From Siphlonurus alternatus (lineage: Eukaryota > Arthropoda > Insecta > Ephemeroptera > Siphlonuridae), in contig OX463785.1 in NCBI GenBank assembly GCA_949825025.1, positions 21,267,971 through 21,331,970 on the forward strand: DNA of 64,000 bases. Reading direction: 5' to 3'. Below are positions 24,791 through 36,891 of this stretch, piece by piece. Position 1 is the stretch's first letter; every line of letters begins with the position of its first letter. A program made the translations under genes and the position numbers. The notes below the pieces were generated by a model. The model saw only the letters and a program-made list of their open reading frames with translations, was not told the DNA's origin and made no database searches.

Positions 24791-25112
24791 AATGGAGTAT
24801 CGACCTCAATTTTTTTATTGCAGAAATGGATAGAGGGTGAAAAGTTATGTTACCCTGATTTTTTTCCGATTTTTTAGATCCCGGGAAGTATTTTTAAAAA
24901 GTTATTGAAAGTCCTTTTTGTGACGTCACGTGGTGGCAAGTCCTATCTTTTTCTTAAGGAGCGGCGTCTTGTGACGTCACATAAATAACTTTCAATAATT
25001 TTTTAAAAATAGTTCCCGGGCTCTAAAAAATCTGAAAAAAATCAGGGTAGCATAACTTTTTGCACACTCTATCCATTTCTGCAATAAAAAAAAATGAGGT
25101 CGATACTCAATA
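24791..25112. mobile_element. P1 foldback upstream of the lone exon
   Basis: Full palindrome with both TGACGTCA-type cores (one gtgacgtcacgtgg, one gtgacgtcacataa). Confidence 0.88.
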
Positions 25113-25329
25113 TTGGCTATACCAGCAATCCCTCTCTCCCCAAAAGAAATAAAATAGTCAACTTGGAAAGTACCAACGAACCATAATTAATTAAAAGCGA
25201 AAATCATATAATAGACTAAATTATATTTTATTACGGCCATAAAATTTATGAAACTATTTCCAAAGGAGGAAATTTTCCCGGATATTATTAGAGTTGTCTT
25301 CAAGATTCTTTTAACTCATTTATATTATA

Positions 25330-25620
25330 AAAAATAATAGAGGTTATATACCAAATTATGTTGTACTCTCATTTTTCTAAACATAAATAAATAGAGGCCG
25401 GGAAATTAAAAAAAAAAACAAAATCATTGAAAGTACAGAGTCTATAGGAGTCATTTTTTAATAAAAAGGACTGAAAGAAGCGTGGGATTAATTAAGTTAA
25501 ATTCTGAATAAGTTTTTAATAATACTTCCTCTCCTCTATATAATAATCTTTAAAAAAAACAGCATAACTTTTGGTATATAATATGGTAATTATGCAATAA
25601 AAAAATCATATAAGTTAGTC
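25330..25620. mobile_element. Degraded P2 foldback
   Basis: Scattered blocks recall P2: aatagaggttatataccaaattatg at the left and cataacttttggtatataa plus tgcaataaaa at the right, with tattaagg-like inner parts lost. Confidence 0.45.
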
Positions 25621-25634
25621 ATGAGAAAATAAAT

Positions 25635-25872
25635 TTAAGGTAGAGATAATACGGATCAGCTGGCCCAATGCTAAAAAAATCCCATTTATAAAAATTATGA
25701 AAAAAAAAATAATAAAATGTTCTCCTCTACATCCCCTATCAGTAGGTAAAATATCAGGTATACAAAAACGAGCTAGTTTTCGAGTAATTGATTTTTAAAG
25801 TTTTCAAATTTAACATGGAGAAATTGAACTTCCATGTTAAATTAGTCAACTTTAAAAATTCATAACTCGAAA
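25635..25872. mobile_element. Foldback MITE family P6, truncated copy
   Basis: Left arm complete (ttaaggtagagataatacgg ... ttctcctctacatcccctat), centre present, right arm cut after cataactcgaaaat where an (ATTTT) stretch begins. Confidence 0.7.
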
Positions 25873-26469
25873 ATATTATTTTATTTTATTATTTTATTAT
25901 TATTAAATGGAACGTCCTTCCTCAAGAATGCCTTGCCTGTAATAATATCTGCCCCTAGTTTTATTTTAAAGTTTTGATCCTAATTAAGCAAAATTTCGAC
26001 CTCAAAATCCCTTATTCAAATAACACGCAATTAAAATTTTCATGCATTTTGACCAATATCATAATTATATGCCATTTTTTTTTTAATTATAAAAAATAAT
26101 TTTCACTACATTTTTAAATGTTATATTATTTTATTTATGATTTACATAATGTCACAAGATCTGTACACTTATAATATCATATAATTTTCTAATTATTAAC
26201 AATCAGTTCGGAGATTTCCCTCTTTATGGTATCTTTGCAATCCAAGGGTCTCGATCGCTTCATCGGTTATCTTTGCCAGGTTTTCCTCGCTGAGATTGCC
26301 GCTATCACCACGCCTCTGGCGGCGAGCTAGGACACTAATGCCGGTAAAGTAACGTTCTATGGTACTGTCCAGTTCTTCTTGAATTTGTAATGGTTCATTA
26401 GGAACACAGAGTCCCAACACCATGTAGCTTGAAGGGTCGGCAGAAACGAGTAGCATTCGCATGCCTGAA

Positions 26470-26515
26470 AAAAAAAAAAAAAAAAAAAATACATACATAC
26501 ATACATACATACATA
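26470..26515. repeat. A-run and (ATAC)n next to the A8 last-exon acceptor
   Basis: On the gene strand (GTAT)n is followed by a T-run that forms the polypyrimidine tract of the acceptor at 26465. Confidence 0.8.
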
Positions 26516-26619
26516 CAGAATAATCATATTATAATTTATAATGTGTTCAATTTTTTTTATTTTTTTTTTTTACTTTTTAAATTAAATTTAAAAATAATAA
26601 ATTAATGACCCCCTATTTT

Positions 26620-26760
26620 TACAAACGCTCCCCCCCCCCCCAAAGTTCTCAAAATATATTAAAGGTGTTATCACCCTCACTCGTGACCTCACCTCCCACC
26701 CCAGATTTAACATTACGCGAAAAGGCACCACCACCCCCTTCCCCCCCCCTGAACCGCAGT
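26620..26760. repeat. C-rich interspersed repeat R2, copy 2
   Basis: Same order of blocks as 505-720: aaggtgttatcaccctc, cctcccacccc, atttaacatt. Contains a run of 13 C. Confidence 0.5.
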
Positions 26761-27734
26761 GCTGAATCCGTCTCTTTTATGATGAATGCAGCAAGTGAGT
26801 GGCAGATTATATAAACATTTATTGACTTTTGAAAGGACAGTAACATCTACTAAGAATGGTGCCATGCCGCATGAACCCCCCCTTAATGTCTTCATCATAA
26901 ACCAACAGAATATCGTTACTGGTCCGGAATAATGATCTATCTGCCTACCTTAATTTCATTGCAATAATGAGCCATCTGCTATTTCAGGTGTGCGTAATTA
27001 AGGCTTAACCTGAGAAATTTGGACGAAAAATTCGCTACAACAGATTTTCTTCAAATTAATTTGGTGGACTTACAACAATCGTCAAATTAGCTCTGAATTT
27101 TTTCGGAATTTTTTAACCGTTGGTTTAATTATAATTAATTTATTTAAATGAAAATTTTGTATCCTTCCAATGTTAAATTTGTTAATTAGCATTGCAAAAA
27201 AACTATACAACAGATTCTTTTACTTTTTTTTTTTTTTTTTTACTAAAACCTAATTTTTTAGACTATTTTTCTGAATTGTTTTCATATATTTTGAACCGTG
27301 GCGATGATCTTTTCCTATATGTGATGAGAAATGTGGCAAAGTTACCTGAAATAGCAGATATATAGCTCATATTTGCAATTAAAACAGGGCTCATTATTTC
27401 GGACGAGGGACGATATGAATACTTTTTTGTTTCTTTTTTAGCATACAAGTGTATGTACCTACCGATGTAATGCATCTTCCTATTGTCCACCTTCCCTTGT
27501 GTTCTCCAATAACACGAAGGTCCATTTCCCTCAATATGTTCGTCTCCCTTCCATTGGGTTGTCGTATGTTGGCTGATGAGTTCATCATCATCGCGTTCTC
27601 TCCAAGCCATTCCACAGATCGTAAGTGAAGCAGCCTCTCACTGCATTCGTGCTCATCTTCTGGTGCATAACCGACGTGCGAGTAACCCAGCTACCGTGCA
27701 ACTGAACATTGAAATTTCTAGCTTTAGTATGGAT

Positions 27735-28110
27735 ATACGGGTCTTTCATAAAGTAATATGACGTCATGATTTTGTATAAGCAAAACATTGTCAGCGGCAT
27801 AGCAGATGGTCCGTAATTAATTTCTCCTCATGGCTATTAGCATTATAATTTTTCTTAAAATTTGCTTTCATAAATGGTGACAAGAAAAACCAACACTATA
27901 TTGAAAAAAAATATTTTGCGACCAAAACTGTTATGAGAAAAGAGGTGTTGTGTGATACGTTAACACGCACAGCATAGGATTTTAAGATTTTCTGCCTACA
28001 TCCCGAAGATTTTCGGGTGGCTTCGGGCATCTCCGTGCTATTCAAAACATAAACATGAAACTCCCGTACAATATATTCAATTTCTGCCAATTCAAAATAT
28101 CGTCATATAT
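27735..28110 (+). mobile_element. Interspersed repeat R1, copy 1
   Basis: acgggtctttcataaagtaa, atatgacgtcat, aaacattgtcagcggcatag, gttatgagaaaagaggtgtt and ctgcctacatcccgaag recur in order at 57172-57525. A start fragment is at 49319. The part cccgaag-n-cttcggg can form a hairpin. Starts about 35 bp upstream of the acceptor of A8 exon 2. Confidence 0.65.
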
Positions 28111-28599
28111 ATTTTAAAAACTGACGTGAGACCAAACACCAAGGAAATTGAATATTATACTAGAATACAATTCCTCCAGTATTGAAACATAATATAAAAC
28201 ATTCTTTCAAAAACCTAAAATTTGTCATTTTTCAACATGCTTCTTTTGCAATAGCATTTGAGATATTAATTTTTGTTTTTTACTTGTATAGATTTAGTAT
28301 AAAATATTATGACTGAGCTAGATGGATAGCGTATATACACATGCAGTACTCTATTCTAGTGTACTAAAAACACGCACGTACACATCGTTATAATTACCTC
28401 AGTCAATGCCACGTTGTTCTGTGTCGTGACGTTGTTGCAAGAAATCCCTTCCTCATCCTCACCTTGGATCAGCGAGGCGCCACATAGCGCCAGGACAACG
28501 AGGAGGCGCCACATCGTTCTATCTCTGTTTTGGTGAAATCATGGAAATGGAAATTTTAAAAATAAATGAACTTTAGACTGCGAAGTTTCTTGTTGTGCT

Positions 28600-28773
<174 letters not shown>

Positions 28774-28909
28774 TATCTTATATATTTTTATATTATTTTT
28801 TATCGTAACTTTTTTTAGTATAAAAAAGGTCATAATTTTGAAAATCAAAATCCACAACGTCACGATATATATTATGTTGACTGCAATTCTCAATAATTTT
28901 TATTATATT

Positions 28910-29033
28910 TCTTTTTTTTATCAAACCCTATTGGGTACTTCTACTTACTAATTACATATTACTTTGACACCCCGAACCTTCCGAAACCCTAACTTGAGCG
29001 TCTCTTCCGGAACGGGGGGCGGCCACTGCCTAC
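28910..29033 (-). mobile_element. 5S-derived SINE, 5'-truncated
   Basis: tttttttatcaaaccctattgg, accccgaaccttccgaaacc and cggaacgggg match the 3' third of the SINE; the 5S head is missing. Confidence 0.75.
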
Positions 29034-29549
29034 ATGATATATTATGTATTCAAGAAAGTATTAAAATTCAGTTATTTATATTAGTTATAAGTTTATTTAA
29101 TAAAAGTTATATATAAATAAACAAGCTCTGGTCGTTGTAAACTAAAAAAAGAAAGTATATTGAATTGTTCTTATTGGATTGTTTGTAAAATTTACTGCCT
29201 CTGATTTGACTATAATGAGGGAAATATAATACAAAATATTAACTATATAATATATATATTATATGTATAAGATTTTTCTGCAGGACATATCAAAGATAGG
29301 AATTTCAAATTAAATTAGCATTTAAATATTACATTATTTATTGAATTATTAATAGATCGAGAATATTGAGTGATTTTCATCCTTTTTAATTTAATTAAAA
29401 CATAATCCCCTATCCTATATTATATAGTACACTATACTTAAATATTTCTGCATTAATTTCAAATGTAACGTTTAGCCTTTCACGAAGTGTAGTTATAACA
29501 GAATTACTAATTTATTTTATCAGAACATACTGGTTAGGTAATTCTTTAT

Positions 29550-31392
29550 TTAACACTTGGTATTGTATTTCAATGGTCGATATTCCTCTATCCTTAACTC
29601 TTCAATAATATGGTTCATAATTCCAGCCAGCTCCTTCTTGTTTAGTTCGCCGCTATCACCACGCCCCTGGCGACGGATGAGCGCACTAATGCTGGACACA
29701 AAACGTTCGCCATCCGGGGTCTTCTGTCCCTCTAGTGGTGGTTTTGGTGAACACAGCATGAGCACAAAGTGAGTGGAAGGGTCGGCAGAGACCACTAGCA
29801 TTTGAGAACCTGTAAAAATTAAATATTTGAATATAAACAATATTTTCATTGAATTATCGTGATGGACACACTTTTAGTAAACAATATTAATTAAATTTTA
29901 ATTTCAAAGTCCAGAATCAGAGTGCTTTCATACTATCGTGAATAATTACTTAACGTTTTCAAATTAGTATAGAAATAAATACCTTGATAAAATTATGAAA
30001 CAAAATTTATTAATAAACTTCACTATAACTTTACTGTAATGGACAATTTGCTATGACATTTTTTTATTGCAGAAATGGATAGAGGGTGCAAAGTTATGCT
30101 ACTCTGAATTTTTTCAGATTTTTTAGAGACCGGGAACTATTTTTAAAAAATTATTGAAATTCGATTTTATGACATCACGAGGAGTCTGTCCTTAAGAAAA
30201 GAATAGGCACTAAACGCCCGTGACGTCATAAAACTGACTTTCAAATAATTTTTTAAAAATACTTCCCGGTCTCAGAAAAATCTGAAAAAATTCAGAGTAG
30301 CATAAATATATATTTTTGCACCCTCTATCCATTTCTGCAATAAAAAATTTTGAGGTCGGTACTCCATTATACGAAATTAATCCATTTTTACATTGGTTCT
30401 ATAAAGAAAAAGGACGGCTTTTTGGAAATAGATAAGAGTGTAACATTGAGACGTGACCAAAATTTAGGTTAACTTTACTGAACTTTGGCCATGACTAATA
30501 TTTGTAACTTCTCTGAGAGATTCTTACTACACAAATAAACTTCAACACCATCCATCTTTAATATCATCATCTTCTTGGTAGTCAAATGAACTCTTGCCAC
30601 ATTAATCACATCTTCAACCTTTTAATTCTCTGATTATGACGTCTTAGCGTTTAATTTGCAGTATGATTTTAAAGAAATAAAAAATATATGAAAAAATTGA
30701 CAACATATAATTTGAGGTTCTTTATCCAAATATGCAATAAAAAATTTCTTAATTCTTGTCGTGTTTATGAGAATTAGCCATGCACCCAATACTAGTTAAT
30801 TGCATTGTCTTTATAATTAACTAATTAAAGTTAAAGTCTTGTAAAGGATAATCAATGAGTAGGATTTTTGATTATGGGAAGTTAAGTATCGAATCATTCC
30901 AGTCTAAATCCACTTACCCTTCAAGATGGGGAGCTCAGGTCGGATGCTCCACCTCCCCAGGTCTTCCCCTACCACCCTGAAGGTGACGTTAGCGACGTCC
31001 ATGTCCTCTCCGTCAGGTCGATGTGTCTCTGCCAGCAAGGTCAGCTGTTTGGAGGAGGCGTTCACCACCTCGCAGTGAATGCAAACGTCGGTCCGACTCT
31101 CCCCCTCGCCGCCCGGGGGGTCGAGAGACATCGACTCCACTGTCACCCAGCTGCCGCTTAACTGTTGATTTGATAATTTAAATACTTATTGCAGGTGAAA
31201 ATTAATATATAAGCGATTGCGATGACGTCATGCTCTTTTAAGTAGGATGCCCTCTTCCACGTCACGTTACCCTCCCATTAATATTGTATTGGAGGACAAA
31301 GGAAAAGGTTCATGACGTCAAATCCACGGTAAGTGGAGACAACTTTTAAAATAATAACATTTATTTATTTATTTATTTGTTTATTTATTAAT

Positions 31393-31467
<75 letters not shown>

Positions 31468-32598
31468 TTCATTTATTATTTTACATTTTTAAACAAAGTA
31501 TCAAATTGAAATCTTTGTTGTATTAAATTTTACTTAACATTTTTATTAGATGTCGTGAATTAAATTTATTGACACATTGAATTGAAATGTATTATTTGAT
31601 GGAGAAAAGCAATTATTAAACTCCCTTTCAATGATAGTAAATCAGGTTTAATAAATTGTAAAATACACCAGCATACGAAAAGAACTCTATAATAGAACTT
31701 TGATATACGATCGTACGATCATTCTATGGTCGTCTAAAATTAAACTTTGCCCTCCAAAAAGATAATATTTATATTATTTTTATCAGTTGGAGCAAAGTTG
31801 TATCGTAGTTTGCTTACTTGATATCATGATATTGTTAAAAATAATAAATATTCCCTGTAAGTTATGTGAAAAATCAAAATATTGATTATTTAACTGACAC
31901 ATGCAGATTAATACTTCATAGTAATTGTACGGTATAAAAAGTGAATTAAAATTAAATATAAATATATTCACAAATCGCTTTTATAATTTGCTATTTAATA
32001 CGTTATATAAATTTTCTTGATTCTTTATTCTACCAATGCTATATATCTTGAATAAAACAGACAAAATTTGTACCCACATTTCCTTTATAATATGTCCTCA
32101 ATAGAGCTAGGCTTCAAGTCAGCTGATTTTTCGGTGTCCTTACTGTCCTATCTAAACCTATGTAAAAAAAAAAAAGTGAATTCATTTTTTCACTAACGTA
32201 AGAAAAATATTTGTTAGGGAAAATTCCTTTGCGGAACTTCATTCCAAACTGAAAAATACAATGGATAAATTCAAAATTTAGTATTTTTTTTAAAGTAATT
32301 TATAACCAAGAAAAGTTAAAAAAAGAAAACACTTTGCTTCATTTTCAAGTGCAAGATGGACCTTAGCGACACAAATGAACATCACGAGGTGCACTCACTT
32401 GAATTACAGAGAAAATTTCAAATTTTTTAGCATGGTATCTTATGATTTAAATTTCCCGCCTCAATAACATTCTCACCTGCGTGATATTAACTTAACGTCT
32501 TTCACCGTCCTCACACCTCTACATGACGGAGGATGATCTCCTGCTAAGACACCACACAACAGCGAGGTCACGACCAGCAAGGTATCACACCTGAACAT
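29550..32598 (-). CDS. Divergent group A lipocalin A9, secreted, about 206 aa
   Basis: Exons 32477-32598, 30918-31156 (or 31161) and 29550-29809. Signal peptide MFRCDTLLVVTSLLCGVLAG differs from all other group A genes. Exon 2 has S-G-S-W-V-T-V-E-S, which recalls the G-N-W-V-A-V-E-S of group B, then I-H-C-E-V and V-V-G-E-D-L-G-R-W-S-I. The last exon has V-S-A-D-P-S-T-H-F-V-L-M-L-C, I-R-R-Q-G-R-G, a helix L-N-K-K-E-L-A and a final N-T-K-C. Exon 1 ends in phase 2 (cgcag/gtgag). The usual acceptor (cag at 31162) would then give a stop, but an AG five bases downstream (ttaag, exon from 31156) restores frame and the exact family spacing from the first Cys to G-x-W. Intermediate between groups A and B. 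Introns hold (TTTA)n and a P1 foldback. Confidence 0.75.
30038..30367. mobile_element. P1 foldback in intron 2 of A9
   Basis: Left end altered (aatggacaatttgctatgac, as in P2), right end ggtcggtactccatt. Core gtgacgtcataaaa on one side and a mutated gacatcac on the other. It looks like a P1/P2 mixture. Confidence 0.8.
31354..31478. repeat. (TTTA)n microsatellite
   Basis: About 30 units with two interruptions; lies in intron 1 of A9. Confidence 0.93.
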
Positions 32599-33171
32599 TG
32601 TCACCTGAATGACTCGACTATGCCAGGAGTGACATACTTCACGATTCTCCCTTCATAACTGTAGTTATAAATATTTAGGTATGAGTAAGCTAGGAATGTA
32701 TAATTTATCATTGAAAAAGTGTTCGTACAGTTTGGAAAGCGATTGTGAATTTCTAATGAAATAATTGTAAAGAAAATCAACTGATTGTTGTGCAAGATCC
32801 TTTGCATTGAAAAATGCAGCAAAAAATAATGTATTAGAGGCTTCAAGTAAGCTGATTTTGCTGTGTTCCTACCGTCTTATCTAAACCTATGTAAAAAACA
32901 TTGAAATTGCTTTTTTGGCATTAAAAAAAAGAGGAAAATAAGATTAAGAAAAAATTAAATTTTCTAACATGATGTCTTATGGTGTAAATTTTCCCGACCG
33001 GGAACACTTGAGCCTCTATAGAAGTTCAAGTCAAATGGATAAATGAAATACGAGTATATAAATAGCAATGCGCTCGCTAAATTATTACTTCCTTTTTCAT
33101 ACTTAATTTTTATTAATTTCTACTTACTATATAAATATTACGAATTACTAATAAAATTATTCACTAAATTT

Positions 33172-33355
33172 ACAAGCCGAATCTTCCAAAATCCCAATTT
33201 TAGGGTTTTTCGTGGGAAGTTCACCGGGAGCAGGATCGGTCCACGACTTTGCAATCAATCCTGGCATTTACCTATGACTAAGGGAAACGTGGAAACTTCA
33301 ATCAGGATGGATGCCACAGCTTCTTTAATCGCAATGCAAAATTCCAATGTTTGGA
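33172..33355 (-). mobile_element. Degraded 5S-derived SINE body
   Basis: caagccgaatcttccaaaat, ttgcaatcaatcctggcattt, actaagggaaacgtggaaac and aatcaggatggatgcc follow the SINE order, with about one change in five bases. Old copy. Confidence 0.6.
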
Positions 33356-33529
33356 GAAACAGTTTTAGAAAACAAAGTTTTTTTAAAAAAAAAATTCATC
33401 GTTTGTTCAACCACAATAATGATAATAAATTCATTTATAGCATTATAATATTTACATGATATTAAACAATTATCTATGACAATGTTTGCGGGCTGATCTG
33501 TGCTAAATTTACACATTTATCATTTGACA

Positions 33530-33600
33530 TGGTGACGTCAATATCTGAGCAGGGTCAAAGTTGACCAAGCGAGGACTTCAATTAAAATACACTAGATTGT
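33530..33600. promoter_or_regulatory. Receptor-site block upstream of A9
   Basis: gtgacgtcaatatctgagca followed by AGGGTCAAAGTTGACC (33551-33566), a direct/inverted pair of AGGTCA-type half-sites, and caagcgaggacttcaat. A diverged copy lies at 43009-43060 (gtgacgtcatcatctgggtc, aatcgaggacctcaaat). Lies about 950 bp before the A9 ATG. Confidence 0.35.
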
Positions 33601-33883
33601 TACAATTGATTATGAAACAACATTTGGTATTATATAATATTTTCATTAGATTATAAAAAAATTTACAAAAATTAAAGGCTTTTCATTATATATTCAAAAA
33701 TTTCTAATAAAATTTAAATAGGATCAGTGTTTTGGGCTAATATTGTGTACGTAAATTGGGATCTTTTTTTATTCTTGTCCCTTTAAATTATTATTAAACG
33801 CATACTTATTAGGTCTGCTCGTATGGATCAGATGATAATCAATTATATTTTCTTAGTTACCTGTACTGATATCGCGAATATGT

Positions 33884-33991
33884 ATTACAAATAGACCTAT
33901 TGTCATAGTTATTACAAATAGACCTATTGTCATAGTTATTACAAATAGACCTATTGTCATAGTTATTACAAATAGACCTATTGTCATAGTT
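33884..33991. repeat. Four tandem copies of a 27-bp unit
   Basis: Unit attacaaatagacctattgt plus catagtt, four copies nearly identical and directly adjacent. Without spacers, so not CRISPR. Confidence 0.9.
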
Positions 33992-34394
33992 GTAATGTTT
34001 CAAAAAATTGTTTTAATCTAATTTTGATTTTTATTACAATCATTACATCTACAGCTTCAATTTATGATGCAAATCCAAATTGTAATAAATAAAATGTGAC
34101 AATTTTTTTCTTAGCTCTTAAAACGTTGAAAGCCATCGTAAATTGTAATTACTTTTGGTGATCTGAATCTGGCTTGGACATGCAGGTTAAAATTCAAACA
34201 TCAAAAGTAAATATTATTGCTAAGGTTATTAAAGTTATTATTAATAACTGCATGGAAAAATAAAAGATATAAATTCTTTTGATACAATAATTATAGTAAT
34301 TAAATTACATATACTATGTGTATTTTAAATAGCAATATTATCGATAATAATTTACGTGTTAGTTGCTCTAGAGAACACCCACTCGTGCATTATG

Positions 34395-34510
34395 GAGGAG
34401 ATTGCTGACATCTTGCATCAATTGCCGACCATCCTGACTAAGATTTCCATGGTTCCCTCAGCCACAACCAGGTAAATACTGAGATATATTGTTAGGCTTC
34501 CCCAGATTGG
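34395..34510 (+). mobile_element. Degraded 5S-derived SINE fragment
   Basis: accatcctgactaagatttc, atggttccctcagccacaac and aggtaaatactgagat follow the body of the SINE on the plus strand. Old copy. Confidence 0.45.
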
Positions 34511-34934
34511 AACAGAGCCACAAAATGCTAAACATTGATAGGTTGTGTTCGCAAAGAGCCGGAAAGTTAAATTAAGACCAGTGCCCTACAACAATTTTAG
34601 TTGAAGAAAAAAAATAAAATAAAATAATCAAAGAATTGAATTATCTACATACACACCATTTACTAGTTACGTGCCAAATTTTCATCCCAAATAAACGGGA
34701 TTGCTTATAAGCCGTTATATTTAATTATAAAATAATTTAACATCCATATTCTCTATATACAAAATTTAGTTAGCAGTTGGTATCTCAACTTCGAGAATAT
34801 TCCATTCTATTTGTTGATGTCAGTCCAAATATTTATTATTAATATGGACGACAATTATTTGCTATAGTAAGAAAATATAAACTGTCAACAGAGATGGAGT
34901 ACACACATAAAGCCTGCTTGCTACCCCCACCCCA

Positions 34935-35000
34935 CTACTTGTAATACTGTGTGTACCTTGGGTGAAATAATAAAATAAAATAAAAAATAAATAAATATCT
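34935..35000 (+). mobile_element. 3' end of a retroelement with (AAATA)n tail
   Basis: taccttgggtgaaataataaaataaaat; the complement of the same end (tttatttcacccaaagtac) closes the (TTTA)n at 41897-41999. See the finding on retroelement tails. Confidence 0.45.
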
Positions 35001-35099
35001 ATACGATAAAATCTTGATTTTATTTCTTTCTTCATGCAGGCGACTTGACTTACAAATAATAAATGATTTTTAGATTTAAGAAAATCTTTCATACAACCT

Positions 35100-35880
35100 T
35101 AACATTATAGGACGAGAAAAGTAAGTTATGATATTTTTTTTTAAAACAAAATTCATCTTAAAACCAGGAACTATTAAGCAGCATTTATCTCGTACATATT
35201 TTCTTCATACTCATTACATTTCACCTTCACACGTCTAAATCTAATTACAGGTCTAATTTCTCACATGTTTATTTGCTAAGTAATTGAAGTTGTCAATATT
35301 GCGCTCAAACTGTCCACTGAACACTCAAGGTCATTGCAAGTAAAAAAAAAAAATTATGAATATTGACATAATATTTATTTTGTGTATTACTTTTAATTTT
35401 ACTTTTATTGCAAAATATAAATGTAATAATAATACTACAATATGTTGCACATATAATTATATAAAATATTTTTTATTTAATTTAGAATTGCATGCAGTTA
35501 ATAATAAATTTGATTAAATTGTAACTCAATACAATTTGTTACAATTTTATAATTTATGGTAATTAATAATTTTTATTAAATTTATAAAGGCACATATAAA
35601 TATTACAATCGAAGTATCAAAATGAAGTTACTTAATTGTATTCACTGCACCTTTTTAGTAGCCTTTGTACGAATAATAATTTAAAATAATTAGATCTAAT
35701 AAAAAATCATCTAGGGTTAAAAACAATTCACTTTTATAAGAACTAATTAAGAAGGACTTTAAAATGTACACAGACGAAGAGAGAAAAATTTGAATATTAA
35801 TATAATGAAAAATAAAAACAAATATATCAAATATTTTGTCAGCCGATAGTCCATCAGGTCAAGAAAACAAAATGTTGGGA
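35100..35880. other. AT-rich stretch without recognisable features
   Basis: Between the retroelement tail and the B1 promoter I see no open frame with gene character, no repeat shared with the rest of the window and no palindrome. Confidence 0.5.
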
Positions 35881-36021
35881 CATAGCAAGGGTCAGCGGTC
35901 ACCCCCAGATTAGTAAGTGTAAACTGCATCAGCCACAAGGCCATGTCGACCACGATCAGGAGGGTATAAAACACGGGCTGGACGTCAACACTGCATCATT
36001 TCAACTTGGTCTACTGCTAAG
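35880..36021 (+). promoter_or_regulatory. B1 promoter and non-coding leader exon
   Basis: TATAAA at 35965-35970. About 30 bp later catcatttcaac, which B2 and B3 repeat as catcatttcga, marks the likely start of transcription (about 35995). The leader exon ends at 36021 with donor gtaagt, and is joined to the acceptor ttgcag at 36886. Upstream, GGGTCAGCGGTCA (35890-35902) is a DR1-like pair of receptor half-sites. Confidence 0.65.
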
Positions 36022-36891
36022 GTAAGTTCTTATAGTCGCACTGTAATTTCAACCTTATGTCATAAGGTTTATAATACTTTTGAATTAGCATGAAATATGT
36101 CAATGGTTTGAACTTTCACTTGATATATTTTATAAATTTAATGAGTAATTTAATGAGTAAAGGTCATTAAAAACAAAATAAAGATATCAGTTAATGTATA
36201 TAAGTTATACTCTTTCACCCTTTACAGATAAACATATTGAACTTGTGTTGTAGTGTTAAAAAAAATGCAATTTAATTTACATTTAAAAAAGCAAATATTT
36301 ATTATTTTTTAATTTTCATTTAATTAAATAAATAATATTTTATATTCAATTATTTATTTTATACCATAAGTTATTTATGTTTTTATATAATAAATGTAAT
36401 TATAATTTATTTTAAAAAGTAAATTATTTATATTTTTAAAGATAATTAAATTGCTTCGTTTACCCATCTGAAGTTCTGTGATGAAATTCAAATTTCCAAC
36501 TGCTTTACAGTTTTCGGCAAGGGAGTTGTCTAAAGCAAAAATCAATGTTATTTGCTCTAATTCTCTAATAATGTTTAAAAATTAATAAAGATTTTAATGA
36601 CTAGATGAAGGTAAATATAAACTAAATTCAAGAAAGAACAATAAATTAAGTTAAACGTGGTGTAAAGTGAAACTCCACACATATTATTATATCCCATCAG
36701 GTGATATATATTTATTTTTATGTTATTACAAATGTAAATTAAGACTTTCGTAATCGAAAATTACAAATTTTTTAATTAAGATTTTTCAACTAAAAATCTT
36801 CATTTGAAATAGGGAGCTTTCTCTCTGTACTTCCTTTAAGGTCCACAATCTCACGTTAAGACATGTTATTTTGACCCTTGTTGCAGTCACC

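Larger units (their letters stand above)
26196..28514 (-). pseudogene. Group A lipocalin A8, frame-shifted in exon 2
   Basis: Exon 1 at 28398-28514 (39 codons, MWRLLVVLALCGASLIQG, then S-C-N-N-V-T), exon 2 at 27459-27701, last exon at 26196-26464. Exon 2 begins L-H-G-S-W-V-T-R-T and reads R-G-C-F-T-Y-D, but then the frame must change by one base to continue with N-A-M-M-M, L-R-V-I-G-E-H-K-G-R-W-T-I. Without that change a stop follows within about ten codons (27588). The donor is also atypical, a gtacat about 14 bp later than expected. The last exon is intact: V-S-A-D-P-S-S-Y-M-V-L-G-L-C, L-A-R-R-Q-R-R-G, N-L-S-E-E-N-L-A-K, T-D-C. It could be a young pseudogene or a sequencing error in one base. 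The promoter carries a long (GA)n. Confidence 0.65.

Noticed and set aside
32601..32846. Minus-strand frame of 81 codons directly upstream of A9 exon 1
   Set aside because: It ends 3 bp before the A9 start codon, out of any gene structure, and has no recognisable motif; more likely the A9 5' flank.
33043..33459. 138-codon plus-strand frame
   Set aside because: It crosses a degraded SINE on the opposite strand and AT-rich DNA; the composition (runs of Tyr, Phe, Leu, Lys) is that of random AT-rich sequence.
33884..33991. CRISPR array
   Set aside because: The four 27-bp units are directly adjacent with no spacers, in a eukaryotic genome.
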